Assembly: GCA_012295275.1 (NCBI GenBank)
Contig: CM022677.1
Span: 18,808,290 to 18,872,289, forward strand
DNA from: Chrysomallon squamiferum
Lineage: Eukaryota; Mollusca; Gastropoda; Neomphalida; Peltospiridae
Length of the DNA stretch: 64,000 nt
Direction: 5' to 3'
Each line of letters opens with the position of its first letter. Within the stretch, counting starts at the first letter, position 1. A model generated the notes under the pieces. It did no database searches. It worked only from the letters and a program-made list of their open reading frames with translations, and had not been told where the DNA came from. A program made the position numbers and the translations under genes. Below, in pieces: positions 44,081 through 59,000 of this stretch.

Positions 44081-47000
44081 CAAAATCATCACCATCATCA
44101 TCATGATCATCCACAGACAAGGCACTATGATCAAGGAGATATTCTGGCAGGTGTTCTTTTCTCTCGACATCTGGGAATATTGTAGGCTGAGTGTCTGTAT
44201 CTTCTTCAGACTTTGTGTCAGCATCTTCAATATTCTGATCCACGTCGTCTGTCTTCTTAACTACGTCTTCTTCTACAATTACGTCTTTGCTGCCATCATC
44301 TTCAGGCAGGACAGCAGTGTCCAAGCCAACAAATGTTGTTTCTTCGGAAGACGTTCTTGCGGATTCCTCCAAAAGAGATGAATCCCGAGTTTGCTCCAAC
44401 CGTCTCAGGATTTCAGCTCGAATATCTGGAATCTGTGATGGAATTTCTTGTGTAACGAAATGAGGTCTGTCTTCGGAGAATGCTGTTAAAAATTCTTGCA
44501 TAGTTGCAGCATCTTGGCTGGGACCTGGATGTCTCTCAGCATGGATTTCTGATTCTTCTCTTTCTTGTTCTCTATAAGAAGCTAAATGTTCGGGAGATAG
44601 TACGGGGACTTCTTCTGTTGAAGAAGGTTCCAGCTTGTCACCGAGAAGTCTCAGGATTTCGGCACGAATTTCAGGAATCTGTGAAGGAATCGATACTTCT
44701 TTTTCAAATCCAGTCCTTTGTTGTTCTTCGTCTCCCGTGGAGTCAAAATAGTCGACAATCTCCTGGCGGTCTTCAAACCACAGTTTCCTAATGATTGTCT
44801 CTGTGTCTTCAGAAACGTGTTCTTCTGGCTGCGTTAGTGTTTCTACATTGTCTGACGTGTCAGTGAATAACGTGCTACCAGAAATCAAATCCTCTTCACA
44901 CGAATCCAGCGAAACGGGAGCTTTCAGCAGCTCAAATTTTTCCTGAATCACAAGTTTCATAAATTCAGCTTCCGTGAGGTTTGTCAGATCTTCTTCTTTT
45001 TCTTCGTCTTTTTCTTCGTCTTTTTCTTCGTCTTTTTCTTGCATTTGTTCTGGTTCTAGAACCTTCTCGATAGTGCTTGACAAATGTTCTTCTTTATCTT
45101 CATATCGTTCCGGTTCCAGATTTGTTTCTGTTGCTGATTCATCTTTGGAGTCATATTCATGTTGCTGATCTTGTTGCAAAACTGTTTCAGTGATATCCAA
45201 TAGACCTTGCTCTTTATCCTTTTCTTGCTGATTTTGTCCAGTGATATCCTGTAATCTTTCTAAGTCATCAGTTTCATCAGTTCTTGGTTCATGGGTCTCA
45301 GTATCCGATTCTTTACTATCAGTAGTTTCTTCTTCTTTAGTGTCTTCAGATTTCGTTTCCAGGATTTCGAAACTTTTTAAGCCCGATATTTCGTCAGCTG
45401 ATGTTTCCTGAATTTCAGTGTCTGGTTCGTTATATTCAGATATTTCGTCAGCTGATGTTTCCTGAATTTCAGAATCTGGTTCTTTATATTCAGACATTTC
45501 GTCAGTTGATGTTTCCTGAATTTCAGAATCTGGTTCTTTATATTCAGATATTTCGTCAGCTGATGTTTCCTGAATTTCAGTGTCTGGTTCTTTATATTCA
45601 GATATTTCGTCAGCTGATGTTTCCTGAATTTCAGTCTCTGGTTCTTTATCTACAGATATTTCGTCAGCTGATGTTTCCTGAATTTCAGTGTCTGGTTCGT
45701 TATATTCAGATATTTCGTCAGCTGATGTTTCCTGAATTTCAGAATCTGGTTCTTTATATTCAGATATTTCGTCAGTTGATTTTTCCTGAATTTCAGAATC
45801 TGGTTCTTTATATTCGGATATTTCGTCAGCTGATGTTTCCTGAATTTCAGTGTCTGGTTCTTTATATTCAGATATTTCGTCAGCTGATGTTTCCTGAATT
45901 TCAGTATCTGGTTCTTTAAATTCAGATATTTCGTCAGCTGATGTTTCCTGAATTTCAGAGTCTGGTTCTTTAAATTCAGATATTTCGTCAGCTGATGTTT
46001 CCTGAATTTCATAGTCTGGTTCTTTATATTCAGATATTTCGTCAGCTGATGTTTCCTGAATTTCATAGTCTGGTTCTTTATATTCAGATATTTCGTCAGC
46101 TGATGTTTCCTGAATTTCAGTGTCTGGTTCGTTATATTCAGATATTTCGTCAGCTGATGTTTCCTGAATTTCAGTCTCTGGTTCTTTATCTCCAGATATT
46201 TCGTCAGCTGATGTTTCCTGAATTTCAGTCTCTGGTTCTTTATCTCCAGATATTTCGTCAGCTGATGTTTCCTGAATTTCAGTCTCTGGTTCTTTAAATT
46301 CAGATATTTCGTCAGCTGATGTTTCCTGAATTTCAGCATCTGGTTCTTTATATTCAGATATTTGTTCAACTGATGATTCATGAATTTCAGTGTCGATTTC
46401 TTCATACACAGATGTTTTCAGCTGCATGATATCGTCAGATCTTACTACCACTGTTTCCAGATCTGCAGAACTTACCAGACCACTCATTTCTTCAGCTGTA
46501 TCCTCGACTTCGCATTTATCTGGAGTTTGTTGATCAGTGATCTCATTATCTGTTATTCTTCCTTCTTCAGTGCGAGATACAATGTTTAGTTCTTCTTCAG
46601 GCAGGGTCTGGGAACCATGTTCTGTGGATTCTTCCTCTGCCTCTTCACGAAACGCTTCTTCGGTTTCAAATTCCTGCCCTCTCTCTTCTCTATACGCCTC
46701 TTCTGTTTCAAATTTTTCAGTTTCAAGATCTTGTCTTACCTCTTCTGTTTCAAATTTTTCAGTTTCAAGATCTTGTCCTGCCTCTTCTGTTTCGAACTGT
46801 TCGTCGTATGACAATTCAGCAGTCACATCTTTCATCTCTTCTTCCGTTTCTACATCAGATATTTGCTTAGTTTCGTCATCAGGAGAAACCTGAACAGTTG
46901 ATTCAACGTTCTCTTCATCATTCACGTCATCAGCTTCTTCTTCAAACTCTGCTACGGACGACGCTTCGTCGTCGGCCTCTTCTTCTTCTTCTTCGGTGTC

Positions 47001-50000
47001 GTCGACAAAATCTTGTTCTCCTGCAGCTTCAGAAGCCGATTCTGCCTCTGACGAAATGTTGACCGCGTCGCCCACGTCCTTCTCAATCATGGAATTTTCC
47101 TTGTCAGTGTCTCCTTGTTCCGATGACTCATCAGTCGCAGGATGAACGTCACAAACTTTCGCTTCTGACTCTGTTTCTTCGTCGAAGCAGAGCTCCTCGA
47201 TTTCTTCGTGGTCGGACATCCCATCATCGATCTGCTCAGTTGGTTCGTCTTCAGAGTCTGCTCTGGACTCCTGGCCTGATTCCTGCAGCTGTGTCCTCTC
47301 GGACGTCTCTTCGTCTGACCATCGGTCAACAGACAGCCAGTCTCCCGGCTCCTTGGCTAAATATTCCTCGTCATCGTGTGTCGTCCAGCTTTCTGAGACA
47401 GTTTCGTACGACGACGACTCTGGCTGGGAGCCAACGTCGTGGTACTCTTCAGACTCTGTTTCCGACGACAGAGTTCTGTCTAAATCTTGAGTCCTGCTTG
47501 GAACTTCACCTGTGGGTACTTCTGTGGGGGATACGAGAGGTGTATCTTGAGATTTTCTTTGGACATCGCCATCAGTTTCCCGAGAAAGATGAACAGCTTC
47601 GATGTCCTCTGATAGAATCTGCTGTTCTGATACTTCAGGAGTATCTGTAGAAAGAGCTACAGTTTCTGAAATTATGTCTTCTTCGGATTTTGTTTCATCA
47701 ACAGGTGTAGTTGTATCAACAGTTTCTTCTGAAACAGATACAACTGGTTCTTCAGTTTCTGAAATTATTTCTTCTGGTTTTGTTTCTGAAACAGTCGTTG
47801 TTGGTTCTTCTGTTTCTTCTTCCGGTTTTGTTTCATCAACAGGAAGAACTGTATCAACAATTTCTTCTGAAACAGTCGTAAATGGTTCTTCTGTTTCTTC
47901 TTCCGGTTTTGTTTCATCAACAGGAAGAACTGTATCAACAATTTCTTCTGAAACAGTCGTTAATAGTTCTTCTGTTTCTTCTTCGGATTTTGTTTCATCA
48001 ACAGGAAGAGTTGTATCAACAGTTTCTTCTGAAACAGTCGTAAAAGGTTCTTCTGTTTCTTCTTCTGGCTTTGATTCATCAACAAGATATGTTGTATCAA
48101 CAGTTTCTTCTGAAACAGTTACAACTGGTTCTTCAGTTCCTGAAATTATTTCTTCTTCGGATTTTGATTCATCAACAGGTAGAGTTGTATCAACAGTTTC
48201 TTCTGAAACAGTTACAACTGGTTCTTCAGTTTCTGAAATTATCTCTTCTTCAGCTTTTGTTTCATCAACAGGAAGAGTTGTATCAACAGTTTCTTTTGAA
48301 ACAGATGTAGATGGTTCTTCTGTTTCTGGAGTTATTTCTTCTTCGGATTTTGTTTCATCAACAGGTAGAGTTGTATCAACAGTTTCTTCTGAAACAGTTA
48401 CAGCTGGTTCTTCAGTTTCTGAAATTATTTCTTCTTCGGATTTTGTTTCATCAACAGGTGTAGTTGTATCAACAGTTTCTTCTGAAACAGTCATAAATGG
48501 TTCTTCTGTTTCTTCTTCTGGCTTTGATTCACCAACAGGAAGAGTTGTATCAACAGTTTCTTCTGAAACAGTCGTAAAAGGTTCTTCTGTTTCTTCTTCT
48601 GGCTTTGATTCATCAACAAGATATGTTGTATCAACAGTTTCTTCTGAAACAGTTACAACTGGTTCTTCAGTTCCTGAAATTATTTCTTCTTCGGATTTTG
48701 TTTCATCAACAGGTATAGTTGTATCAACAGTTTCTTCTGAAACAATTACAACTGGTTCTTCAGTTTCCGAAATTATGTCTTCTTCGGATTTTGTTTCATC
48801 AACAGCAGAAGTATCAACAGTTTCTTCTGAAACAGTTACAGCTGGTTCTTCAGTTTCTGAAATTATTTCTTCTTCGGATTTTGTTTCATCAACAGGTGTA
48901 GTTGTATCAACAGTTTCTTCTGAAACAGATACAACTGGTTCTTCAGTTTCTGAAATTATTTCTTCTGGTTTTGTTTCTGAAACAGTCGTTGTTGGTTCTT
49001 CTGTTTCTTCTTCCGGTTTTGTTTCATCAACAGGAAGAACTGTATCAACAATTTCTTCTGAAACAGTCGTAAATGGTTCTTCTGTTTCTTCTTCCGGTTT
49101 TGTTTCATCAACAGGAAGAACTGTATCAACAATTTCTTCTGAAACAGTCGTTAATAGTTCTTCTGTTTCTTCTTCGGATTTTGTTTCATCAACAGGAAGA
49201 GTTGTATCAACAGGTTCTTTTGTAACAATCACAGCTGGTTCTTCTTTTTCTTCATCTGGTTTTGTTTCATCAACAAAAGATGTTGTATCAACAGTTTCTT
49301 CTGAAACAGTTACAGCTGGTTCTTCAGTTTCTGAAATTATGTTTTCTTCGGATTTTGTTTCATCAACAGGAAAAGTTGTATCAACAATTTCTTCCGAAAC
49401 AGTCGTAAATGGTTCTTCTGTTTCTTCTTCAGATTTTGTTTCATCAACAGGTGTAGTTGTATCAACAGTTTCTTCTGAAACAGATACAACTGGTTCTTCA
49501 GTTTCTGAAATTATTTCTTCTGGTTTTGTTTCTGAAACAGTCGTTGTTGGTTCTTCTGTTTCTTCTTCCGGTTTTGTTTCATCAACAGGAAGAACTGTAT
49601 CAACAATTTCTTCTGAAACAGTCGTAAATGGTTCTTCTGTTTCTTCTTCCGGTTTTGTTTCATCAACAGGAAGAACTGTATCAACAATTTCTTCTGAAAC
49701 AGTCGTAAATGGTTCTTCTGTTTCTTCTTCCGGTTTTGTTTCATCAACAGGAAGAACTGTATCAACAGTTTCTTCTGAAACAGTCGTAAATGGTTCTTCT
49801 GTTTCTTCTTCCGGTTTTGTTTCATCAACAGGAAGAACTGTATCAACAATTTCTTCTGAAACAGTCGTTAATAGTTCTTCTGTTTCTTCTTCGGATTTTG
49901 TTTCATCAACAGGAAGAGTTGTATCAACAGTTTCTTCTGAAACAGTCGTAAATGGTTCTTCTAATTCTTCTTCGGATTTTGTTTCATCAACAGGAAGAGT

Positions 50001-53000
50001 TGTATAAACAGGTTCTTTTGTAACAATCACAGCTGGTTCTTCTTTTTCTTCATCTGGTTTTGTTTCATCAACAAGAGATGTTGTATCAACAGTTTCTTCT
50101 GAAACAGTTACAGCTGGTTCTTCAGTTTCTGAAATTATGTTTTCTTCGGATTTTGTTTCATCAACAGGAAAAGTTGTATCAACAATTTCTTCCGAAACAG
50201 TCGTAAATGGTTCTTCTGTTTCTTCTTCAGATTTTGTTTCATCAACAGGAAGAGTTGTATCAACAGTTTCTTCTGAAACAGTTACAGCTGGTTCTTCAGC
50301 TTCTGAAATTATTTCTTCTTCGGATTTTGTTTGATCAACAGGAAGAGCTGTATCAACAATTTCTTCTGTAACAATCACAGCTGGTTCTTCTTTTTCTTCA
50401 TCTGGTTTTGTTACATCAACAAGAGATGTTGTATCAACAGTTTCTTCGGAAACAGTCGTAGTTGGTTCTTCTTCCGGTTTTGTTTCATCAACAGGAAGAG
50501 TGGTATCAACAGTTTCTTTTGAAACAGACGTAGATGGTTCTTCTGTTTCTGGAGTTATTTCTTCTTCGCATTTTGTTTCATCAACAGGTAGAGTTGTATC
50601 AACAGTTTCTTCTGAAACAGTTACAGCTGGTTCTTCAGTTTCTGAAATTATTTCTTCTTCGGATTTTGTTTCATCAACAGGTGTAGTTGTATCAACAGTT
50701 TCTTCTGAAACAGTCATAAATGGTTCTTCTGTTTCTTCTTCTGGCTTTGATTCATCAACAGGAAGAGTTGTATCAACAGTTTCTTCTGAAACAGTCGTAA
50801 ATGGTTCTTCTGTTTCTTCTTCTGGCTTTGATTCATCAACAAGATATGTTGTATCAACAGTTTCTTCTGAAACAGTTACAACTGGTTCTTCAGTTCCTGA
50901 AATTATTTCTTCTTCGGATTTTGTTTCATCAACAGGTATAGTTGTATCAACAGTTTCTTCTGAAACAATTACAACTGGTTCTTCAGTTTCTGAAATTATC
51001 TCTTCTTCAGCTTTTGTTTCATCAACAGGAAGAGTTGTATCAACAGTTTCTTTTGAAACAGATGTAGATGGTTCTTCTGTTTCTGGAGTTATTTCTTCTT
51101 CGGATTTTGTTTCATCAACAGGTATAGTTCTATCAACAGTTTCTTCTGAAACAATTACAACTGGTCCTTCAGTTTCTGAAATTATGTCTTCTTCGGATTT
51201 TGTTTCATCAACAGCAGAAGTATCAACAGTTTCTTCTGAAACAGATACAACTGGTTCTTCAGTTTCTGAAATTATTTCTTCTGGTTTTGTTTCTGAAACA
51301 GTCGTTGTTGGTTCTTGTGTTTCTTCTTCCGGTTTTGTTTCATCAACAGGAAGAACTGTATCAACAGTTTCTTCCGAAACAGTCGTAAATGGTTCTTCTG
51401 TTTCTTCTTCTGGTTTTCTTTCATCAACAGGAAGAGTTGTATCAACAGGTTCTTCTGTAACAATCACAGCTGGTTCTTCTTTTTCTTCATCTGGTTTTGT
51501 TTCATCAACAAGAGATGTTGTATCAACAGTTTCTTCTGAAACAGTTACAGCTGGTTCTTCAGCTTCTGAAATTATGTTTTCTTCGGATTTTGTTTCATCA
51601 ACAGGAAAAGTTGTATCAACAGTTTCTTCTGAAACAGTTACAGCTGGTTCTTCAGCTTCTGAAATTATTTCTTCTTCGGATTTTGTTTCATCAACAGGAA
51701 GAGCTGTATCAACAATTTCTTCTGTAACAATCACAGCTGGTTCGTCTTTTTCTTCATCTGGTTTTGTTACATCAACAAGAGATGTTGTATCAACAGTTTC
51801 TTCGGAAACAGTCGTAGTTGGTTCTTCTTCCGGTTTTGTTTCATCAACAGGAAGAGTTGTATCAACAGTTTCTTCTGAAACAGTTACAGCTAGTTCTTCA
51901 GTTTCTGAAATTATGTCTTCTTCAGCTTTTGTTTCATCAACAGGAAGAGTTGTATCAACAGTTTCTTTTGAAACAGACGTAGATGGTTCTTCTGTTTCTG
52001 GAGTTATTTCTTCTTCGGATTTTGTTTCATCAGCAATTTTTTCAAAAGCCGTTATAACTGGTTCTGCTATCTCCGAAATTCTTTCTTCTGCTGTTTTGTC
52101 AGTTATTTCAGCAGGCACAATTACCTCAGTCTCTCCCATTAGCTCAAACGACTCCATATCAGAAGCTACATCGTCTGCTTCTTCTGATTCAACGGTTCTT
52201 TCTCGTTCTTGAGACGTTGCAGCTAATTCCTCTTTCTCTAATTCTGCTTCAGACAGTGAGAGATCAGTTTCTTCTACTGATTTCACAAAAGACTGAATAA
52301 AAGCTTTTGTCAGTTCTTCTTCCTTTTGTACATCAATGTCCTCAGAAACTTCACGTGCTGGTTTTTCAACAGTATCGGAGATTACATCAGTTTCGAAAGG
52401 CCGCGAAACCAAATCGGCTGTTTTTAACTGTTGTGGTAACACAGGACTATCACAAACTGGCTGATCTGTTTCTTTTTTCAGTGAATCACTTTCCGTAAGG
52501 TGAGTGATTTCGTCTTCGTCGGTCGTTTGTTCTTCTTCTTTGCCATGGTCCTGTTCTTGTTTGTGCTGTAAGCCGAAAACTGATTCAAAATGTGGTCCAG
52601 AGGATTGCTCTGTTTGATCAGCCTTGACCACGAAGCAGAAGTCATCTCCCTCTTCCCCATAAACTGTTGTGATGTGTTCTTCTTTCTCTTTTGCCTCATC
52701 TTCGTCACTTTCATGTGTATAGTCTCTGATAGCGTCTTTTTCAGTGTCTAAGATATCTTTCACACCACTTGGTATCAAGCCCTCCGATACTTCTGTTGAT
52801 GGATATTCGATTTCAAATTCACCACTTTCAGTTTTTTCTTGGCTAATTTCTTCTACAGATGCTAGCTCTTTTTCAGCTTCCTTGCACTCGGTGTCTAGAG
52901 TATCCTTCATGGCAGTGGTTCCTAAGGTTTCAGCTACTTCTAGAGATAGACTTTCCATTTCGAATTCTTCCATTTCAGTTTCCACGAGGCTTTCTTCATC

Positions 53001-56000
53001 AGAATGAGCTTCCTGTTGTCTGGTAGTCAAGAGAGTATCAAACTCGTCTTCATCAGAATCATAGACTTCTGTAAATAGTCCATCATTTACAGGGACTGTT
53101 TCCTTACTTTCAGAAACCTCCTGCACATCCACTAATCTCGAGTCAGCAGTTGACTGAACATAATCACCACCTATCTCTTCGTCATCATCGCGGACGATAT
53201 TGTCTTCATGTGGAACATCTGCAACTACTTTGGCTGGCTCATCTGCAAACCCAGCAGCAACACCAACGTCTAAGCCACTGATCTTTTCATCCGAAACTCT
53301 TGGAACTTCTTCAGCCTCTTGACCATATGTTTCCGATTCTTGACGATCTGTTTCAGATTCTTGACGATCTGTTTCAGATTTTGGAACACAGGTTTCGACC
53401 TCTGTCACTGTTCTTTCACTAATATATTCCTGATGTTTATTCTCCTCGACGACAACACTTCTAAAAACTTCAGCAGGAGAAGCCGCAAGCCATTTGACTT
53501 CTTCGCTTGACATGGAAGATTCTAACTGAACATCTTCTGGTCTTCGTTCACTTTCTATTGGACTTATCTTGTATTTAGCTAGTTCCAAAAGACTTGAACT
53601 GTCAGGTTGCTCAACTTCTGTTTCTTTTGTTGGTGTATCGTCTGGTAATGCATCTGACGTTCCATCATCTAAAGACATGTATCTCACATCACTTTGATCT
53701 GTTTGTTGTTCATCTGATATTGAAGGTTGATCACCTTTAAAGGCTTGCGCTGTAGGAGCAGGTTTCTCATGGCAATAGCATGTACTTGTCATGTACATTT
53801 CCCTAGTTTCAATAGTGACTGTACCATCATCATCAGGTTTTGTTAATTCTTCTAGAGGTTTTATTTCTGATTTACTCATCTCATATGCTGCAGACGCTAA
53901 CTGTTCAGACCTGATCATATCGAACTCAGTGTCTGATGGTTCTCTATCTTCAGATTTAGAAAAATCTTCAGCTATTTCACCTTCTGGTTTTGAATCCACT
54001 GTTTCAGAATCTGGTTTGGTGTCTTTCACGTCCACTTCCAATTCTGACTTGTAAGTCATGGAGATTTCTTCCATCTTTTCAATCACTTCTTTAGGCTTGA
54101 CAGTTTCCTCAGCTGATTCGAAATCTTGATCTCCCCAACCTGACAAAAGTTCTTTAACAGACAAGCTTCTGGAGGCAAGATCTTCAACGCACTGTACGGG
54201 AGTGATGACTCGTTCTGAAGTGTATCCCGAACTTACACGATCTCTGACACTGACTGAAATATCCTCAGAATAAGCAGTCTCTCGACGCTCTTCAGATATT
54301 TTCGTTTCAAAGATTCCTTTGTCCACTTCTTCGGTTATCTGACTGTCGTCAGTTTCTTGTTCATCTTGAAGTTTGGCATCTTCGTCTTCAACCACTTTTT
54401 CTCTTTCGTGTATTTTCTCTTCAGCATCTTTTTCGTAATTTTCTTCTTGTTGTTCAAATTCCAGAGCTTCTGTTAATGGTTCTGTAATAGCAATTTCTTC
54501 TTCTGTTTCAGTAAGAAAAGTTAGTACTTTTGTTTCAGGGACAGTAGCTTGTTCCACTCTTTCGGGCACAGTAGTGTGTTCCTCTGTTTCGGACACAAAT
54601 GTTTCTTCTGTTTCAGGTACAGTGGTTTCTTCTGTTTCAGGTACAGTGGTTTCTTCTGCTATTTCAAGCATCGTCGTTTTGCGGGTTTCATGCAAAACAG
54701 TCTCATCTGTTTCAGTCGCTGTCGCTCCTTCCTCTACCAGGGGCACAATGCCTTCATCGTCAGCATCAGATACAGCTGTTTCTTGTGTCTCTGTTCCAGT
54801 TATTTCCTTTTCTTCTGTTTCTGTGCCAGTTTCTTCTTCTTCCTGTGTTTCTGTTTCAATTATTTCCTGTTCTTGTGTTTCTGTTTCAGCTGTTTCTTCT
54901 TCTTGTGTTTCTGTTTCAATCATTTCTTCTTCTTGTGTTTCTGTTTGAATTATTTCTTTTTCTTCTGTTTCTGTTTCAGTTGTTTCTTCTTCTTGTGTTT
55001 CTGTTTCAATTATTTCTTCTTCTTGTGTTTCTGTTTCAAATATTTCTTCTTCTTGTGTTTCTGTTTCAGTTGTTTCTTCTTGTGTTTCTGTTTCAGCTGT
55101 TGCTTTTTCTTCTGTTTCTGTTTCAAAAATTATTTCTTCTTGTGTTTCTGTTTCAATTATTTCTTCTTTTTGTGTTTCTGTTTCAGTTGTTTCTTTTTCT
55201 TCTGTTTCAATTATTTCTGTTTCTTGTGTTTCTTGTTCTTGTTCTGTTTCAGTCACATCTACTGCTTGTATTTCTTGGAGAATATTTTCTTCAGGAATTT
55301 CGCGACTTTCTGCTGTTTCCGTAACTTCAAGTGAAGAAATTTCTTGTTCCAACGTAATAGCTTGTTCTGTAAATTTCTCACTGACAGAAATTTCCATTTC
55401 CTCAATCACCTTTTGTACGTCTGATTCAGTTATTGAAACAACTTCGGAAATTTCTTCTTGTGTTTCTGATACGACTTTTTCTTCGTGTGTTTTTGATACA
55501 GCTGTTTCTTCTTGTGTTTCAGATACAGCTGTTTCTTCTTGTGTTTCTGATACAGCTGTTTCTTCTTGTGTTTCAGATACAACTGTTTCTTCTTTTGTTT
55601 CTGATACAACAGTTTCTTCTTGTTGTGTTTGAGACATATCTGTTTCTTCTTGTGTTTCTGATACAGCTGTTTCTTCTTGTGTTTCAGATACAACTGTTTC
55701 TTCTTGTGTTTCTGATACAGCTGTTTCTTCTTCTTGTGTTTCAGATACAGCTGTTTCTTCTTCTTGTGTTTCTGATACAACTGTTTCTTGTTGTGTTTCT
55801 GATACATCTGTTTCTTGTTCTTGTATTTCTGATAGAACTGTTTCTTCTACTTGTGTTTCAGATACAACTGTTTCTTCCTTTTTTGTTTCTGATACAAATG
55901 TTTCTTCTTGTGTTTCAGATACAACTATTTCTTCTTCTTGTGTTTCAGATACATCTGTTTCTTCTTCTTGTGTTTCAGATACAGCTGTTTCTTCTTTTGT

Positions 56001-59000
56001 TTCAGATGCAACAGTTTCTTCTTGTGTTTCAGATACAGCTGTTTCTTCTTGTGTTTGAGACATATCTGTTTCTTCTTGTGTTTCAGATACAACTGTTTCT
56101 TCTTCTTGTCTTTTTGATACAACTGTTTCTTCTTCTGTTTCTGATACAGCTGTTTCTTCTTCTTGTGTTTCTGCTTGAACTGTTTCTTCTTCTTGTGTTT
56201 CTGATACAACTGTTTCTTCTTCTTGTGTTTCTGATACATCTGTTTCTTCTTGTGTTTCAGATACAGCTGTTTCTTCTTCTTTTGTTTCAGATACAGCTGT
56301 TTCTTCTTGTGTTTCTGATACAGCTGTTTCTTCTTGTGTTTCAGATACAACTGTTTCTTCTTCTTTTGTTTCTGATACAACTGTTTCTTCTTGTGCTTCT
56401 GATACAACTGTTTCTTCTTCTGTTTCTGATACAACTGTTTCTTCTTGTATTTCTGATACAACTGTTTCTTCTTGTATTTCTGATACAAGTGTTTCTTCTT
56501 GTATTACAGATATATCTGTTTCTTCTTTTGTTTCAGATACAGCTGTTTCTTCTTCTTGTGTTTCTGATACAGCTGTTTCTTCTTGTGTTTGAGATACAGC
56601 TGTTTCTTCTTGTGTTTCTGATAGAGCTGTTTCTTTTTCTTGTGTTTCTGATACAACTGTTTCTTCTTCTTGTGTTTCTGATACAGCTGTTTCTTCTTCT
56701 TGTGTTTCAGATACAACTGTTTCGTCTTGTGTTTCTGATACAACTGTTTCTTCTTGTGTTTCTGATACAACAGTTTCTTCTTGTCTTTCTGATACAACTG
56801 TTTCTTCTTGTATTTCTGATACAACTGTTTCTTCTTGTATTTCTGATACAAGTGTTTCTTCTTGTATTACAGATATATCTGTTTCTTCTTTTGTTTCAGA
56901 TACAGCTGTTTCTTCTTCTTGTGTTTCTGATACAGCTGTTTCTTCTTGTGTTTGAGATACAGCTGTTTCTTCTTGTGTTTCTGATAGAGCTGTTTCTTTT
57001 TCTTGTGTTTCTGATACAACTGTTTCTTCTTCTTGTGTTTCTGATACAGCTGTTTCTTCTTCTTGTGTTTCAGATACAACTGTTTCGTCTTGTGTTTCTG
57101 ATACAACTGTTTCTTCTTGTGTTTCTGATACAACAGTTTCTTCTTGTCTTTCTGATACAACTGTTTCTTCTTGTCTTTCTGATACAACAGTTTCTTCTTG
57201 TTTTTCTGATACAACTGTTTCTTCTTCTTGTGTTTCTGATACAACTGTTTCTTCTTCTTTTGTTTCTGATACAACTGTTTCCTCTTCTTCTGTTTCTGAT
57301 ACAGCTGTTTCTTCTTTTTGTGTTTCCGATACAGCTGTTTCTTCCTGTTGTTTTTCCGATACAGCTCTTTCTTCTTGTGTTTCAGATACAGCTGTTTCTT
57401 CTTCTTGAGCTTCTGATTCAACTGTTTCATCTTGTGTTTCATATGCAACTGTTTCTTTTTGTGATTCTGATAGAAATATTTCATCTTGTGTTTCTGATAC
57501 AGCTGTTTCTTCTTCTTGTGTTTCTGATACAACTGTTTCTTGTTGTCTTTCTGATACAGCTGCTTCTTCTTGTATTTCTGATAGAACTGTTTCTTCTGGT
57601 GTTTCTTGTTTTGTTTCAGACACAACTGTTTCTTCTTCTTGTTTTTCTGATTCAAGTATTTCTTCTCGTGTTTCTTCTTGTGCTTCTGATACAACCGATT
57701 CTTCCTCTGTGTCTGATATTTCTTCATGCAAAGTACGATCGACTTCCAGCTCTTCTCTGACGAGTTCATCTGGTGCGGTTTCGTCATCAGTCGCCTCTTC
57801 TCCAGTTGTTTCGGGCAAAGAGTCTTCAATGTAGGTTTCGAACGTGTCGTCCTTGGACTCGACAGATGAAGTTAACACATCCGGACTTTTCGCAGACGTC
57901 TCTCTTTGCATTGAGAAAAGGTTCAGTGTTGCGTCACCGGCAAAGTCATACAGTGACGTATCGAGTGAATCTCGTTCTGGTGATACACTTAATTCTTTTC
58001 CATCAGCTTCATGGGTCGCAGATTCAACGTTTTCTTCTGTGTATACTTCTTGTTTGTCCTCCTGTATGTCCTTTGGTTGCTCCGTTGCGTCCACATATTC
58101 TTCAGTTACTTCTGCTGTTTCTTTGGTTACTTCCCTTGATTCGTCAGTGACTTCCCAGGTTTGGTCAGTTATTTCCCTTGTTTCTTCACTGACTGCGACT
58201 GGTTCTTCAGTTGCTAGTTCACGCTCTTGCGTCACATCGCTTAATTCTTCAGTTACTTCCCTTGTTTCGTCAGTTACTTCCCTTTGTTCTACTCGCCCTG
58301 TTTCGGTTATTTCAGCTATTTCTTCAGTCGTTTCTCTGTGTTCTTCAACTCTGTCTGTGAATTCAGTCTTGTCAGTGAATTCAGTCTTATCAGTGAACTC
58401 AGTCGCATCTTCCTTCTTATCTGTCAACGTGTAGTCTTCACTCTCTTCAAAATCGGACTCGGGACATTCCGAGATGGGCTCGAACTCTGACCTGACCGAC
58501 GGCGGCACGTTCATCTGCTTGCCGATAATAATGTGCAGTTCTTGATCCAGAGGAACTTCGATCTCGGCCTTTGACGTGAAACGTTCTTCTCCAGCCCCAG
58601 CAAAAAATGACTCATCATCGGCTTTGTCGTACACGACTTCCTCGAAATCAACCGTTTCGTAATACTCCTCACTAGCAAGCGTCTCGGCCCAGAGCTTAGC
58701 TTCCATTTCCGAAGGAGATTTGACGAGGATGTTCGACAGGAAGAAACCGTCGTCGAACGCGTGTTTTCCTCCGTCTAGGTCCAGATTTGGTGGTCTGGGT
58801 TTCTCCTGTAGTTTAGTTTTAGTTCCAGATGTTCGATCTTCTGCTTCTTCTTTAACAGTGTCTGGGGAAACCTCGTCTGAGGCTCGTAAAGGTTTTTCTA
58901 TGATCTGAGCCTCGTCAATCTCTTCAAATAGTTCTGTTTGATCCAAGACTGGTTCGACTTCTTTATAGTCAGAGTCACTTTCTTCAGCTTGTTGTAAGAC

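Noticed and set aside
47602-52212. Two long Ser/Val-rich plus-strand frames (801 and 570 codons)
   Set aside because: Antisense shadows of the VDTTLPVDETK array; the minus frame continues far beyond both ends and has correct splice junctions.
55433-57760. 775-codon plus-strand Leu/Phe/Gln frame resembling a membrane protein
   Set aside because: Antisense of the SETQEE array; hydrophobicity is just the complement of Glu/Thr codons.
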